Positions 36,145 through 45,090 of a stretch of 64,000 nt of DNA are shown piece by piece. How positions within the stretch are numbered: the first letter of the stretch is position 1; each line of letters begins with the position of its first letter. This DNA is from Hyalangium gracile (GTDB lineage Bacteria > Myxococcota > Myxococcia > Myxococcales > Myxococcaceae). The translations under genes were made by a program, and so were the position numbers. The DNA lies in assembly GCF_020103725.1 (NCBI RefSeq), contig NZ_JAHXBG010000009.1, forward strand, positions 186,001 to 250,000. Reading direction: 5' to 3'. A model generated the notes under the pieces. The model was given only the letters and a program-made list of their open reading frames with translations. It had not been told where the DNA came from and searched no databases.

Positions 36145-37584
36145 ATGAAACCCACTCGAACCCTGTCGTGTCTGCTGAGTGCCTTCGCACTCGGCGGACT
36201 CGCGGGCTGCTCCACCTCGGATGCGGAGCTGGACCCAGCCCCGACGACGACACAGTCCGAAGCGGGACTCTCATCGGCGGCCAGGGCCGCCACGGGCAGG
36301 CAGCTCTTCCAGCACGCGCTCCCGAACACCAACGGGCGCTCCTGCGCCACCTGCCACGTCCTCGACGAGGACACGGCCCTGCTGCCCCAGAGCGTCGAGG
36401 CGCGCCTGGCTCGCAACCCTCGAGACCCGCTGTTCAACCGCCTCGACGCGGACGACCCGCTCGCCCCCACCCCCACGTACGAGCACCTCAAGAAGGGGCT
36501 CGTGCGCATCATCCTGCCGCTGCCCGCCAACATGGATGTCATCGACACGGCGGGCAACGTCATCACTCCCCCGGACCGGAAGATCTTCGTCTGGCGGGGA
36601 GTCCCCAGCATCGCGGACACGGCCATCACCGCGCCCTACCTCTTCGACGGCCGCGCCACCACGCTCCAGCAGCAGGCCCAGGCCGCCATCCACGACCACA
36701 GCCAGGGCGGTGACGTGAGTCAGCGGACGCTCGACCGGATCGCCGACTTCGAGCGCAGCGTCTTCTCCTCGGGTCGCGCGCGGTTCGTCTCGCAGCTGCT
36801 CGACTACGGCGTCCCCCTCGAGAACATCCCCGTCCCCGAGAACTTCATGGCGCTCAGCCCCCAGGAGCAGCGCGGCCGAGATATCTACGCGGCGGCCTGC
36901 CAGGCCTGCCACGGCGGCGCCACCACGAGGCAGATCGTCAACCGCCCCGTCCACGACTTCCTGTTCTCGGCGCTCAAGCCTGATGGCAACGTCGTCTACA
37001 CCATCGTTCCTGGCCAGGGCCCCGTCCGGGTGCTGGAGCCTCGCCCCGATGACGAGTTCCTGCTCGTCGGGTTCAGCTACTTCTCGTACCTCGGCCAGCT
37101 CGGGCTCTTCCCCACCTTCAATGCCTCGGTCGAGCTGCCTCGCTACCGCTTCCGCTTCTACACGGACGGCACGCGCCAGCAGCAGGTGACCGACCTGCCG
37201 CCCATCCCGGTGACGGCCAGCGGAGATCCCTTCGATCTGGTCCCCGCCCTGGATGAGAACGGAGCCCCCATCGCCGGCCCCAACAACGCCCCTCAGTGGT
37301 TCTCGACGGATCCGGGGCGCGCCCTCATCACCGGAGACCCGCTGGACTTCGAGGCCTTCGACGTCCCACCGCTCCGAGGCGTCGCGCGCACCGCTCCGTA
37401 CTTCCACGACAACAGCTTCGCGACCCTGCCGGAGGTGGTGGACGCCTACAGCCAGTTCCTGCTGCCCTTCGTCCCCGCGCTGAACCTGCCCCCGGTCCAC
37501 CCGCCCCAGTTCCCCGGCGGGCCGCCCGAAGCGCTCAGCCCGGCCCAGAAGCAGGACCTGCTCGCCTTCCTCAACCGGCTCTGA
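36145..37584 (+). CDS. Di-haem cytochrome c peroxidase-like lipoprotein
   Basis: A 479-aa lipoprotein with signal GLAGC (lipidated Cys 22). Two haem c sites are visible: CATCH at 67-71 and CQACH at 252-256. A conserved (T)APY(F)HDNS segment near the C-terminus is typical of MauG/CcpA-type proteins. These proteins use two haems to reduce peroxide or oxidise a partner. GGAGG lies 8 nt upstream of ATG 36145. The oxidation partner is unknown. It is convergent with the 760-aa gene. Confidence 0.87.
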   Translation: MKPTRTLSCLLSAFALGGLAGCSTSDAELDPAPTTTQSEAGLSSAARAATGRQLFQHALPNTNGRSCATCHVLDEDTALLPQSVEARLARNPRDPLFNRLDADDPLAPTPTYEHLKKGLVRIILPLPANMDVIDTAGNVITPPDRKIFVWRGVPSIADTAITAPYLFDGRATTLQQQAQAAIHDHSQGGDVSQRTLDRIADFERSVFSSGRARFVSQLLDYGVPLENIPVPENFMALSPQEQRGRDIYAAACQACHGGATTRQIVNRPVHDFLFSALKPDGNVVYTIVPGQGPVRVLEPRPDDEFLLVGFSYFSYLGQLGLFPTFNASVELPRYRFRFYTDGTRQQQVTDLPPIPVTASGDPFDLVPALDENGAPIAGPNNAPQWFSTDPGRALITGDPLDFEAFDVPPLRGVARTAPYFHDNSFATLPEVVDAYSQFLLPFVPALNLPPVHPPQFPGGPPEALSPAQKQDLLAFLNRL

Positions 37585-37611
37585 GCAACCCCGGTCCTCG
37601 CGGGCGGAACC

Positions 37612-39894
37612 TCACTCCGCTCGCGAGGCGCTGAACACGAGCTGCGTCTGCTGCTCGCCCGTGCCCGCCACCACCGTGAACGTGCGCTCCACGGCCTTGA
37701 GGCCCTGGACGCTCCTGGTGGATAGGTCGAGCAGCATCGCGCCGAACGCCTTCACGTGGAACGAGACGAGCCAGAGCTCCTCCAGCTCCGAGAACACGCT
37801 GTCGATGAGGGTGGGATCCGCCCCCTGCACCAGCCCGTCCCTCAGCCGAGCCATGCCGGACACCAGGCGCTGCCAGCGCACGTACGTGCCGCCATACATG
37901 CCGCCCACGTCCGCCAGCCGCGAGTTCTTGTCCAGCACGTCCGCGAAGGTGTTGGCCCGCCCCGTCCCCTCCCAGAACGCGACCTCCCCGCCCACGCCCT
38001 TGGCGATCCTGTCCTGCTTGAGCCACGCCGCGGCGCGCTGCGCGGCCTTCTGCGGCGTCCAGTCCTTGGCCTTCTCCGTCAGGTACGCCATCCACAGCGG
38101 CGCGTAGACGCCCTGGCGGAACTCGGGCTCGGAGCGGGCGCGGATGGAGGACCAGGGCATGGAGCGCGCCAGCGCCTTGGCGAAGAACTCCGGCTGGCCG
38201 AACGCCACCAGGGACGTCAGCTCCCGGAACAGGGTGTCGGCCAGCTTCACCTCCAGGCGGACCTCCACGGGCCCACCCTTGGCCGCGTCCCGGATCTGCT
38301 TGAAGACCTGCTCCTCGTCCGCGTCATCCAGCACGTGCCAGACGATGGCCTCGTCGATGGCCTGGCGCAGCGACTCATCCGAGAGCTTCCCGTTGCGCCG
38401 CAGCAACATGTAGAGGCCGAAGTCGAAGTCCCGCACGGTGGGCTCGGACTTGAACCCGCCCATGTCGCACTTGAAGTCGATGGACCAGCCGCCCCGATCC
38501 TGGAAGAGGCCACCCTCGTAGCTGCGCAAGCCCACGTAGGCGTAGCGCTTCGGACCGTGGACGCGATCCGGCGAGCCATACTGCGTCACGCGCTGGAGCT
38601 TCTTCTGCGTCTGGCTATGGAGCAGCGACCACTTCGAGAAGCCGAGCGAGAAGCCCCACGCCTCGTTCAGCGTCCGCGTGGCCTGCTGGAAGTAGCTGCG
38701 CAGCGCCCCGGGCTCGATCTTTCCGAGCACCTGTGAGAGCCGCCCCATCACCAGCGGGGTGTGGAACTGCTTGAGCTGCTCGTCGGACAGCACCAGCCGC
38801 AGCAGGGTCTGCTCGTCGGAGAGTCGGGCGTACTCGTACTGGAACCCGGCGGCGATCTTCTCCGCGGCCATGGTCGTGAGCGCCTGCTTCGCCTTGGCCT
38901 TCTGGTCCTCCCAGGCCTTCTTGAGGGCGGACGCGTCGGCCTCGTAGTCGCTCAGGCCGAGCCGGTCGAGCGCCAGGCGCAGCACCTTCTTCTCTTCCTC
39001 GTTGAGCTGCAGGGTGGCCAGCTTGTCCAGCAGCGCCTCGAACTGGGCGAGGCCGGGCAGCCCCACGAGCGCGTTCAGCGCGGCGTCGATCACCTCCGCG
39101 CCCGCGGCCTCCACGCTGACGCCGATCTGCGCGGCGAGCTTCGGGCCGCGCACGGCGCCCTTCTGCACGGAGACCACCATCGCGCCGGCCTGCTCGCGCG
39201 AGAAGGTGAGGATGAAGTCGTCCGACACGGTGACCGAGCCCACCACGGAGGCGCCGATGGACGTCTTCAGCCCCAGGAGCGTGCCCGCCGGCAGCAGCCG
39301 ACTGAGGGCGTTGAGGTTGGAGGTGAAGACATCGGCCCACCGCAGGGACACCGAGGTCTCCAGGCGCGTGCGGGCCTGGAAGCTCAGCGCCTCCTTCGGC
39401 TGGAGCTTCAGCACATGGTCGAGCACCAGCGGCAGCCGCAGGTTCTTGGTGTCCTTGTTGATGGCGTCGCGCAGCTGCTCGGTGAGGGAGTGCACGTGGT
39501 AGTCGGCCACGAACAGGGTCACCTCGCCGCTGGCGGAGGCGGACAGGAAGGGCATGGTCGCCCCGGCCTGGGCCTTGGCGCGGGCCCGTACGCCATACTT
39601 CAGCCACGCGTCCTGCCCGAGCACCAGCGGCGGGCTCAGCTTGAGCACGTCCTCCTGGGTGGCCGCCTCGCCGATGACGCCATCCACATCCACGTCGCCG
39701 GGCGCATTGAAGGCCTCGATGGAGGTCTCCGCCCCTCCGTCCACGACGAAGGAGAGCGCCTCGAGCCCCAGGCTGATGGGCTGCTCCACCTTGACGGTGG
39801 CGAGGTTGACGCGGACCTGCGAGTCCTGAAGGGGCGTAGCCAGCAACAGCCCCTTCAGTTCATCGAGACTGGCGAGCTTCCATTCGAAGGGCAT
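37612..39894 (-). CDS. Large orphan protein (760 aa), no recognised domain
   Basis: A 760-aa soluble protein with no signal peptide or membrane helix. The N-terminal half is rich in beta strands (VKVEQPISLGLEALSFVVDG, LFVADYHVHSLTEQL). A charged helical section lies near 310-370 (LNEEEKKVLRLALDRLGLSD). The C-terminal half mixes Trp/Tyr-rich strands (YAYVGLRSYEGGLFQDRGGW). I do not recognise a family. GAGG before ATG 39894 supports the start. It stands alone between convergent and parallel genes and could be a toxin, a shell protein or an enzyme. Confidence 0.72.
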   Translation of the reverse strand: MPFEWKLASLDELKGLLLATPLQDSQVRVNLATVKVEQPISLGLEALSFVVDGGAETSIEAFNAPGDVDVDGVIGEAATQEDVLKLSPPLVLGQDAWLKYGVRARAKAQAGATMPFLSASASGEVTLFVADYHVHSLTEQLRDAINKDTKNLRLPLVLDHVLKLQPKEALSFQARTRLETSVSLRWADVFTSNLNALSRLLPAGTLLGLKTSIGASVVGSVTVSDDFILTFSREQAGAMVVSVQKGAVRGPKLAAQIGVSVEAAGAEVIDAALNALVGLPGLAQFEALLDKLATLQLNEEEKKVLRLALDRLGLSDYEADASALKKAWEDQKAKAKQALTTMAAEKIAAGFQYEYARLSDEQTLLRLVLSDEQLKQFHTPLVMGRLSQVLGKIEPGALRSYFQQATRTLNEAWGFSLGFSKWSLLHSQTQKKLQRVTQYGSPDRVHGPKRYAYVGLRSYEGGLFQDRGGWSIDFKCDMGGFKSEPTVRDFDFGLYMLLRRNGKLSDESLRQAIDEAIVWHVLDDADEEQVFKQIRDAAKGGPVEVRLEVKLADTLFRELTSLVAFGQPEFFAKALARSMPWSSIRARSEPEFRQGVYAPLWMAYLTEKAKDWTPQKAAQRAAAWLKQDRIAKGVGGEVAFWEGTGRANTFADVLDKNSRLADVGGMYGGTYVRWQRLVSGMARLRDGLVQGADPTLIDSVFSELEELWLVSFHVKAFGAMLLDLSTRSVQGLKAVERTFTVVAGTGEQQTQLVFSASRAE

Positions 39895-40002
39895 GGGCGA
39901 CCTCGGAGCGTGACGCTGGAACGGCGCGCCAGCTCAGCGTAGCGGACAGGCCCCACCTTGGCGTGGATTTCTGGGCGGGTCTGCCCTACCCCACACTTCA
40001 GA

Positions 40003-40938
40003 TCAGAGGCCCAGCAGCGCCGCGCCGATGAGGCCGCTGTCGTCGCCCAGCTCGGCCTCGGCGATGAGCAGGCCCTCGCGCGAGGTATTGGAGGACAGCG
40101 CCTGCACCCCCTCCACCACGTACCGGCGGATGCCGGGGCAGTTCAGGAGCACCCCGCCGCCGATGATCAGCCGCGCCGGGTTGAGCACCGTCACCATGTT
40201 GGCGACGGCCATGCCCAGCATCTGCCCGGCCCGCTCGTGGAGCTCCCGAGCGGCGGGGTCTCCCGCCTCCGCCGCCCTCTCCACCGTGAGCGGGGTGATG
40301 CGAGACGGGTCTCCCTCGGTCAGCTCCGCCAGCCCGGGAGAGCGCCCGGCCAGGAGCACCTCGCGCGCCTGGGCGATGAGGTTGTGCCCACCCGCGTAGG
40401 CCTCCAGGCACCCCAGCTCGCCGCAGCCACAGCGCCGGCCGTTCGGAATCACCTTGGTGTGGCCCAGCTCTCCGGCCACACCCCCGGCGCCGCGCACCAG
40501 CTGGTTGTTGGCGATGACGCAGCTGCCCACGCCCGAGCCCACGAAGACGACATACACGTCCGTGGCGCCCCGGCCCGCGCCAGCGTGCAGCTCGCCCCAG
40601 GCGGCGGCGGCCAGATCGTTCACCACGCGCACCGAGTGCCCCAGCCGCTCCGCCAGCAGCGCGCCCAGTGGCACGTTGCGCCAGCCCAGGTTCGGCGCCA
40701 CCGCGATGACACCGGAGTCCCGGTGGATCTGCCCGGCCGCCCCGACACCGCAGCCGCGCACCTGCGCTCCACCGCTGGCGGCCATGGCCGAGGCGGCGGC
40801 CTGGGCAATCACTTCCACGACGGCCATGGGGCTGCGCTCGGTGAGCGCCACCTTCGCGGAGGCAAGGATCCGGCCCTGCTCATCCACCACGGCGGCGCGA
40901 GCGTTGGTTCCTCCCAGGTCGATTCCCAGCGTCGGCAT
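40003..40938 (-). CDS. ROK-family sugar kinase (glucokinase-like)
   Basis: A 311-aa kinase of the ROK family. The phosphate loop is DLGGTNARA at 7-15. A second nucleotide motif is VGSGVGS, and the zinc/ROK signature CGCGELGCLE lies near 167-178. It phosphorylates glucose or a related hexose with ATP. GAGGAG lies upstream of the ATG. It is followed after 30 bp on the same strand by the upstream mutase gene, so the two may be co-transcribed. Confidence 0.9.
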   Translation of the reverse strand: MPTLGIDLGGTNARAAVVDEQGRILASAKVALTERSPMAVVEVIAQAAASAMAASGGAQVRGCGVGAAGQIHRDSGVIAVAPNLGWRNVPLGALLAERLGHSVRVVNDLAAAAWGELHAGAGRGATDVYVVFVGSGVGSCVIANNQLVRGAGGVAGELGHTKVIPNGRRCGCGELGCLEAYAGGHNLIAQAREVLLAGRSPGLAELTEGDPSRITPLTVERAAEAGDPAARELHERAGQMLGMAVANMVTVLNPARLIIGGGVLLNCPGIRRYVVEGVQALSSNTSREGLLIAEAELGDDSGLIGAALLGL

Positions 40939-40968
40939 CTGTGCGCTCTCCTCTCCTCCTTATACTCC

Positions 40969-42339
40969 CTACGCGCCCAGCTCGCGCTTCACCTTCTCGA
41001 CGGTGCCCTCGATGAGCCGCTGGATCTCCTCGAGCCGCTCCGGGGTGCTGGCCTCGAAGCGCAGCACCAGGATGGGCTGCGTGTTGGAGGAGCGCACCAG
41101 GCCCCACCCGTCCGGGAAGGTGACGCGCACGCCGTCCACGTCGATGATCTTGTGGCCCGCCGCGCGCAGCGTCTCGGTGACGCGCTTGACCAGCTCGAAC
41201 TTCTTCTCCTCGCGGGTGTCCACGCGCAGCTCGGGCGTGGCGTACGTCTTCGGCACGTCCGCGAGCAGCTCGGACAGCTTGCGCGGCTCGTGGGTGAGGA
41301 TCTCCAGCAGCCGGGCCGAGGAGTACACCGCGTCGTCGAAGCCGAAGTAGCGGTTCTTGAAGAAGATGTGGCCGCTCATCTCACCGGCCAGCTCGGCGTG
41401 GGTCTCCTTCATCTTCGCCTTGATGAGCGAGTGCCCCGCCTTCCACATCACCGGCTTGCCGCCGTGCTTCTCGATGTCGTCATAGAGGGTGTAGCTGCAC
41501 TTCACCTCGCCGACGATGGCGGCGCCGGGGCTCTCCTTCAGCACGTAGCGGCTGAAGAGGACCATCAGCTGGTCGCCCCACAGGATGTTGCCCTGGTCGT
41601 CGATGACGCCGATGCGGTCGCTGTCGCCGTCGTAGGCGATGCCCACCTCGGCCTTCTCGCGCTTCACGGCGGCGATCAGGTCCTCGAGGTTCTCCACCAC
41701 GGTGGGGTCCGGGTGGTGGTTGGGGAAGGTGGCGTCCATCTCGCAGAAGAGGGGCACCACGTCGAAGCCCATGGCCTGGAACAGGGGCACCGCCACCGCG
41801 CCGCCCGTGCCGTTGCCGGCGTCGATGACGATGCGCATCCCCTTGCGGCCCACCTTCACCGTCTGGCGGACGAAGTGGTTGTACGGGGTGACGATGTCGA
41901 ACGGGCTCACCGTGCCCGGCTTGTCGCTCTTCTCGAAGTCGCGCGCCTCGATGAGCTTGCGCAGCGCCTGGATCTCCGGGCCGTGGAACGTCGTCTTCCC
42001 CGCGCCGATCTTGAAGCCGTTGTACTCGGGCGGGTTGTGGCTGCCGGTGATCATCGCCAGGCCGTCCACCGGCAGGGTGTTGGCGGCGAAGTACGTCAGC
42101 GGCGTGGGCACCACCCCCACGTCCAGCACGTGGAGGCCGGTGGAGGTCAGCCCCTTGGCCAGCGCGTCCCGGAAGCGGGTGGAGGACTCGCGGCAGTCCC
42201 GGCCCACGACGATGGTGCGCCCGTGCTGGCGGCGGATGATGGTGCCCAGGCCCTTGCCCAGCAGCTCCACCACCTCGACGGTGAGATCCTTATCGACCAG
42301 GCCACGGATGTCGTATTCGCGAAAGATGTGCGTATTCAT
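40969..42339 (-). CDS. algC: Phosphomannomutase/phosphoglucomutase (AlgC type)
   Basis: A 456-aa alpha-D-phosphohexomutase. The active-site serine loop is TGSHNPPEYNG (S100). The Mg2+ loop is DGDSDR at 237-242, and the sugar-binding loop and phosphate-binding R(S)SNTQP lie near the C-terminus. It interconverts mannose/glucose 6- and 1-phosphates. Together with the guanylyltransferase at 59.2 kb it could feed GDP-mannose synthesis. ATG 42339 is chosen over GTG 42354. Confidence 0.93.
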   Translation of the reverse strand: MNTHIFREYDIRGLVDKDLTVEVVELLGKGLGTIIRRQHGRTIVVGRDCRESSTRFRDALAKGLTSTGLHVLDVGVVPTPLTYFAANTLPVDGLAMITGSHNPPEYNGFKIGAGKTTFHGPEIQALRKLIEARDFEKSDKPGTVSPFDIVTPYNHFVRQTVKVGRKGMRIVIDAGNGTGGAVAVPLFQAMGFDVVPLFCEMDATFPNHHPDPTVVENLEDLIAAVKREKAEVGIAYDGDSDRIGVIDDQGNILWGDQLMVLFSRYVLKESPGAAIVGEVKCSYTLYDDIEKHGGKPVMWKAGHSLIKAKMKETHAELAGEMSGHIFFKNRYFGFDDAVYSSARLLEILTHEPRKLSELLADVPKTYATPELRVDTREEKKFELVKRVTETLRAAGHKIIDVDGVRVTFPDGWGLVRSSNTQPILVLRFEASTPERLEEIQRLIEGTVEKVKRELGA

Positions 42340-42729
42340 GGGATGAACCCTCACCCTCCCTACCGGTTGAGGAGGGGTACCACCAGAGGGCGGCGGACTC
42401 TACACAAGCGAGGGCGGAGGGGTAAGCGCTTCAGGCCTCGGGTGAGCGTCTGCTGTCCCAAGGTGGGAGAACCGCCCAGCGGGCCAGACGGCCGGCCGTA
42501 GGCGCGTTTGGTCACTCCGGTGACCGCGATTTGTCACTCCGCGAGCAGCCGCGAGGGGCCAAAGGGCTGGATTCCGTGCTGCGGACCCGCACCGGCGGAG
42601 TGGCACGGCGGCTGCTCTGGGCACCCGACACACGGCAAGACAGGTGTCCCCAGCGCGCTTCGCGAGGCGTCCGCCTCGAGGGGGACAGGTGTTGCCGCGC
42701 ATCCGTCACCCCAACGGAGGACTGCAGCA
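42340..42729. other. Divergent intergenic region: algC and RCC1 promoters
   Basis: A 390-bp region. A minus-strand promoter candidate reads TTACCC (42420-42425), 17 nt, TAGAGT (42397-42402) before algC. A perfect inverted repeat GGTCAC-TCCG-GTGACC and two direct copies of a TTTG(G)TCACTCCG motif (42507-42519 and 42530-42541) lie on the RCC1 side. These may bind a regulator. Confidence 0.4.
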
Positions 42730-45021
42730 ATGACACGAACGGCGTGGTTCGCGATGGAACTGTTGTGGAAGGTGATGATGGTGCTCGCCTTCGCCCTGGG
42801 CGTCAGCGCCCGGGCGGAACCCCCGCTGGAGCCGGAGCGACTCGCTCAGGGCTCCCTGGAGGAGCGCCAGCGGCAGTCCGCTCGGTACGTGCTGACGACC
42901 TCCAACAGCCACTCGATGGTGCTCGGCGAGGGCGGCTCGATCTGGGTCTGGGGCGGAGGCCGAGGGGAGGATCTGGGGATCGCGCCGGAGTACAGCGCCG
43001 GCAGCGCCACACCCGTGCGGATGCCGAGGATGCAGGGCGCCGTCTCCGTCTCCACGGGCGGCGGAGGGGGACACTCGCTGGCGCTCATGCAGGACGGCAC
43101 CGTGCAGGCCTGGGGTAACAACTACTATGGGCAGCTCGGGGACGGCACGACGGCGACGCGGACGGCCCGGGTGACGGTGCTGGGACTGACGGGAGCGGAG
43201 GCCGTCGCCGCGGGGAGCCAGCACTCGCTGGCTGTACGCCAGGACGGCACCCTGTGGGCCTGGGGCGACAACTGGCGCGGGCAGCTCGGAGATGGGACGA
43301 CGACCCGGCGCGCCACGCCCGCCCAGGTGCTGGGACTGACGGGCATCGTGGCCGTGGCCGCGAGCGACTACCACTCGCTGGCGCTGAAGCAGGACGGCAC
43401 CGTGTGGGGCTGGGGTGACAACGGCTTCGGCCAGCTCGGAGATGGTACCCAGCAGCGTCGCCTCACGCCGACCCAGGTGCCGGGACTGACGGATGTGGTC
43501 GCCATCGATAGCCGGGGCTATTCCTCTTACGCGCTCCGCGCGGACGGCACGGTCTGGGCGTGGGGAGCCAACCACCAGGGCCAGCTCGGAGACGGCGGAA
43601 CAGGGCCTGTGCGGCTCACTCCGGGCCGGGTGCAGGGGCTGCCGAGCGTGGTCGCCCTGGCCGCGGGCCACACGCACGTGCTGGCGCTGCGCGCGGATGG
43701 CACCGTGTGGGCCTGGGGTGACAACAGCGTGGGGCAGCTCGGCAACGGCTCCCAGGGCGGAGCGAGCCTGCCGCGGAAGGTGCGAGGCGTGCACGGGGTG
43801 GTGGCGCTGGCCGCGGCCGCCGGTCACTCGATCGTCCTGCGCCGGAACGGCACCCTGTGGACGTGGGGGCACAACCAGGCGGGGCAGATGGGCACCGGCA
43901 CCGATCGGCGGACCTCTCCCGTCCGGGTGGTGGGCCTGAGGGATGTGCGCGCCGTCGCCTCCCGCCCCTTCCAGACCCTGGCGGTCCGCGGAGACGGCTC
44001 GGTGTGGGCCTGGGGCAGCCCTCAGGGTTTTGGTGGCGGCATCCAGGCCACTCCGAGGCGGGTCCCGGGTCTCACGCAGGCGAAGGGCGTCGCGGCGGGC
44101 TCGCTGCACGCGCTGGCGGTGCGCCAGGACGGCACCGTGTGGGCCTGGGGCGACAACTCCCGCGGCCAGCTCGGAGATGGAACGGTGGGCGAGCGCCGTG
44201 ACACGCCAGCCCCCGTGCAGGGCCTGAGCGGCGTGGTGGAGGTGGCCGCGGGCGACTACCACTCGCTGGCGCTCAAGCACGACGGCACCGTGTGGGCCTG
44301 GGGTGCCAACCACTTCAGCCAGCTCGGGGACATGACGCTGGAGGATCGGCCTCTGCCCGTGCAGGTGCAGGGCCTCGCGGGCGTGGCCGCCCTCTCCGGC
44401 AGCGTCGATCTCTCGGTGGCGGTGAAGCAGGACGGCACCGTGTGGACGTGGGGCAGCGACTGGAGCGTCTGGACCTGGGGCGATCAGATGCCGCATCCCC
44501 CGGCGCAGGCGGAAGGGCTGTCGGAGGTGGTGGCGGTGAGCGTGTTGGCGCCGTCACTGCTGGCTCTGCGAGCGGATGGCACCGTGTGGCAGTGGTACCT
44601 CGGCTTCGAGGGAGACCAATGGCCGGCGTGGCCGGTGGATGGCCTCACGGGCGCGGTCGCTGTCACCTCGAGCGCACAGACGACGCAGATCCTGCGCGCG
44701 GACGGCACGGTGTGGAACACCGGCGGCAACCTCTATGGAGAGCGCGGGTTCCCGACGGCCGAGTCGTACTCCTTGGAGCCGGCGCAGGTGCCGAACCTGA
44801 CGGGGGTAGTGGCCCTATCGTCCGAGTCCGGCTCGGTGCACGCGCTGCGCGCGGACGGCACGCTGGTGAGCTGGGGCCACAACGTCCACGGGACGATCGG
44901 AGACGGCGTCTCGCCCATCCACCTGGAGCCGACCCGGGTGCTGATGCCTTGCAGGCTCGCGGGGCTGGCCTCGGGAGAGGATGACGTCCGCGAGCAGCGC
45001 AGGTGCCACGCGGACGACTGA
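42730..45021 (+). CDS. Secreted RCC1-repeat (beta-propeller) protein
   Basis: A 763-aa protein with a signal peptide (WKVMMVLAFALGVSARAE) and 14 tandem RCC1-type repeats. Most carry DGTVWAWGDN..GQLGDGT, e.g. the copies beginning near residues 115, 170 and 220. Repeats 8 and 11 to 14 are more divergent. Fourteen repeats suit two seven-bladed propellers. Eukaryotic RCC1 is a GTPase exchange factor, but bacterial secreted versions are generally binding or adhesion proteins. The far C-terminus has a small Cys/Arg tail. It is probably extracellular or periplasmic. Confidence 0.9.
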   Translation: MTRTAWFAMELLWKVMMVLAFALGVSARAEPPLEPERLAQGSLEERQRQSARYVLTTSNSHSMVLGEGGSIWVWGGGRGEDLGIAPEYSAGSATPVRMPRMQGAVSVSTGGGGGHSLALMQDGTVQAWGNNYYGQLGDGTTATRTARVTVLGLTGAEAVAAGSQHSLAVRQDGTLWAWGDNWRGQLGDGTTTRRATPAQVLGLTGIVAVAASDYHSLALKQDGTVWGWGDNGFGQLGDGTQQRRLTPTQVPGLTDVVAIDSRGYSSYALRADGTVWAWGANHQGQLGDGGTGPVRLTPGRVQGLPSVVALAAGHTHVLALRADGTVWAWGDNSVGQLGNGSQGGASLPRKVRGVHGVVALAAAAGHSIVLRRNGTLWTWGHNQAGQMGTGTDRRTSPVRVVGLRDVRAVASRPFQTLAVRGDGSVWAWGSPQGFGGGIQATPRRVPGLTQAKGVAAGSLHALAVRQDGTVWAWGDNSRGQLGDGTVGERRDTPAPVQGLSGVVEVAAGDYHSLALKHDGTVWAWGANHFSQLGDMTLEDRPLPVQVQGLAGVAALSGSVDLSVAVKQDGTVWTWGSDWSVWTWGDQMPHPPAQAEGLSEVVAVSVLAPSLLALRADGTVWQWYLGFEGDQWPAWPVDGLTGAVAVTSSAQTTQILRADGTVWNTGGNLYGERGFPTAESYSLEPAQVPNLTGVVALSSESGSVHALRADGTLVSWGHNVHGTIGDGVSPIHLEPTRVLMPCRLAGLASGEDDVREQRRCHADD

Positions 45022-45050
45022 GCCGGTTCGAGCTCAGGGAGCGCACGGGT

Positions 45051-45079
45051 CAGGCGCGGGCACGGGGAGCCTGCGCCTG
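45051..45079. terminator. Hairpin between RCC1 and CotH genes
   Basis: CAGGCGCGGGC pairs with GCCTGCGCCTG (11 bp including one G-U wobble, loop of 7). It lies 29 bp after the RCC1 stop and 11 bp after the CotH-like stop on the other strand. No T-run is present. Confidence 0.6.
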
Positions 45080-45090
45080 GCCCGAGTGCG

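Noticed and set aside
42706-44496. Repetitive minus-strand frame opposite RCC1
   Set aside because: Its repeats reflect the repeated DNA of the RCC1 gene, so it is not independent.
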